NCBI GenBank assembly: GCA_938008415.1
Contig: CALLKI010000071.1
Location: 1-29,910, forward strand
Direction: 5' to 3'
Origin: an uncultured Luteimonas sp.
Lineage (GTDB): Bacteria > Pseudomonadota > Gammaproteobacteria > Xanthomonadales > Xanthomonadaceae
DNA length: 29,910 nucleotides
Shown: positions 29,817-29,910 of the stretch, in pieces
Position numbering within the stretch: the stretch's first letter is position 1
How the letters are laid out: each line of letters opens with the position of its first letter
Notes under the pieces: generated by a model
What the model was told of the DNA's origin: nothing
What the model saw: the letters and a program-made list of their open reading frames with translations, nothing else
Database searches by the model: none
Made by a program: the position numbers and the translations under genes

Positions 29817-29824
29817 ATGCGTAA
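29534..29824 (+). CDS. Possible Ash-family leader ORF (weak)
   Basis: An open frame through the leader, with a TTG at 29534 as the only early start and a stop that overlaps the first gene by eight bases. The segments AKSGAGLGRPTLQA, PSRRFFYAC and VGQPRAVRHLS recall ORFs annotated as Ash family (the P4 ash gene lies in the same place, before replication genes). There is no ribosome site and the FFY codons are the T tract of the terminator, so the likeness may reflect conserved RNA structure rather than a real protein. Confidence 0.28.
   Translation, partial: RLTAAAGRPTIGPASAKSGAGLGRPTLQALKAPLPSRRFFYACSQQAALHALRRAAWGHRKVCRFLEPVGQPRAVRHLSLGRVTGGLHPIQESHHA
29624..29653 (+). terminator. Leader terminator with alternative stems (attenuator candidate)
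   Basis: Stem AAAGCGCC (29624-29631) / GGCGCTTT (29643-29650), followed by T residues. AGCGCC (29626-29631) can instead pair with GGCGCT at 29617-29622, and GAGCAGGC (29638-29645) with GCCTGCTC at 29657-29664. Either would prevent the terminator. A terminator with two built-in rivals, upstream of the replication genes, suggests regulated read-through. Confidence 0.65.
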
Positions 29825-29910
29825 TCACGCCCTCATTGCGTCCGCCGCGCCCGCGGCCAACCAGGACGCGCCTTATCACGACCTGTTCTCGCTGCTGCAC
29901 AAGCTCGGCC
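29817..29910 (+). CDS. 5' part of the gene that crosses the circular junction
   Basis: This is the start of the 82-aa protein described at position 2: ATG 29817, preceded by GGAG, reading MRNHALIASAAPAANQDAP and continuing past the join. Bases 29834-29910 duplicate 1-77, so only 29817-29833 are new sequence. Confidence 0.75.
   Translation, partial: MRNHALIASAAPAANQDAPYHDLFSLLHKLG
29834..29910. repeat. Second copy of the 77-base terminal repeat
   Basis: Identical to bases 1-77. It should be trimmed to give the 29,833-bp circle. Confidence 0.95.

Overview
This window is one complete small circular genome. The last 77 bases (29834-29910) repeat the first 77 exactly, so the unique length is 29,833 bp and the window edge cuts one gene (29817 through the junction to 232). 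It is a temperate, contractile-tailed phage of the P2 family (Peduovirus-like). GC content is very high except in a few short islands. Protein style, GC content and gene repertoire suggest a gammaproteobacterial host near Xanthomonadaceae (Stenotrophomonas, Xanthomonas, Lysobacter, Luteimonas). That host call is inference.

Layout. (1) Early/replication block, 29509 through the junction to 5284, + strand: a structured leader with a possible attenuator, four small translationally coupled ORFs, a 908-aa zinc-ribbon/Toprim/P-loop primase-helicase, a 54-aa ORF and a 523-aa large serine recombinase. (2) Non-coding region 5285-6103: an AT-rich cluster of at least twelve TGYAACCY-type repeats in both orientations (likely origin or operator array), a cos-like sequence near 5959 and a terminator at 6024-6047. 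(3) Packaging and head block: portal Q and terminase P on -, then O, N, M and L on +. (4) Tail protein X and lysis cassette: holin, GH19 endolysin, Rz with Rz1 nested out of frame. (5) Tail: R, S, J, I, tail fibre H with a self-cleaving S74-type chaperone, two unrecognised small proteins, V, W, FI, FII, E/E' (-1 frameshift), a small membrane protein, T, U, D. (6) Control region 26761-28814: a lower-GC membrane-protein moron on -, an XRE repressor on - with a GTG start, a divergent BcepMu gp16-like DNA-binding protein on +, an Ogr-type zinc-finger late activator and a 95-aa unknown. (7) A TumE/TumA-like toxin-antitoxin operon on - (28828-29473) with dyad operators over its start.

How it fits together. 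The XRE repressor and the divergent small regulator probably form the lysis-lysogeny switch. Ogr would turn on the late operons. The primase-helicase, probably acting at the repeat cluster, replaces the P2 rolling-circle gpA, so the element looks like a P2 virion module joined to a P4-like replication and leader module. A serine recombinase replaces the usual P2 tyrosine integrase. TA genes and a membrane protein sit at the module borders as accessory cargo.
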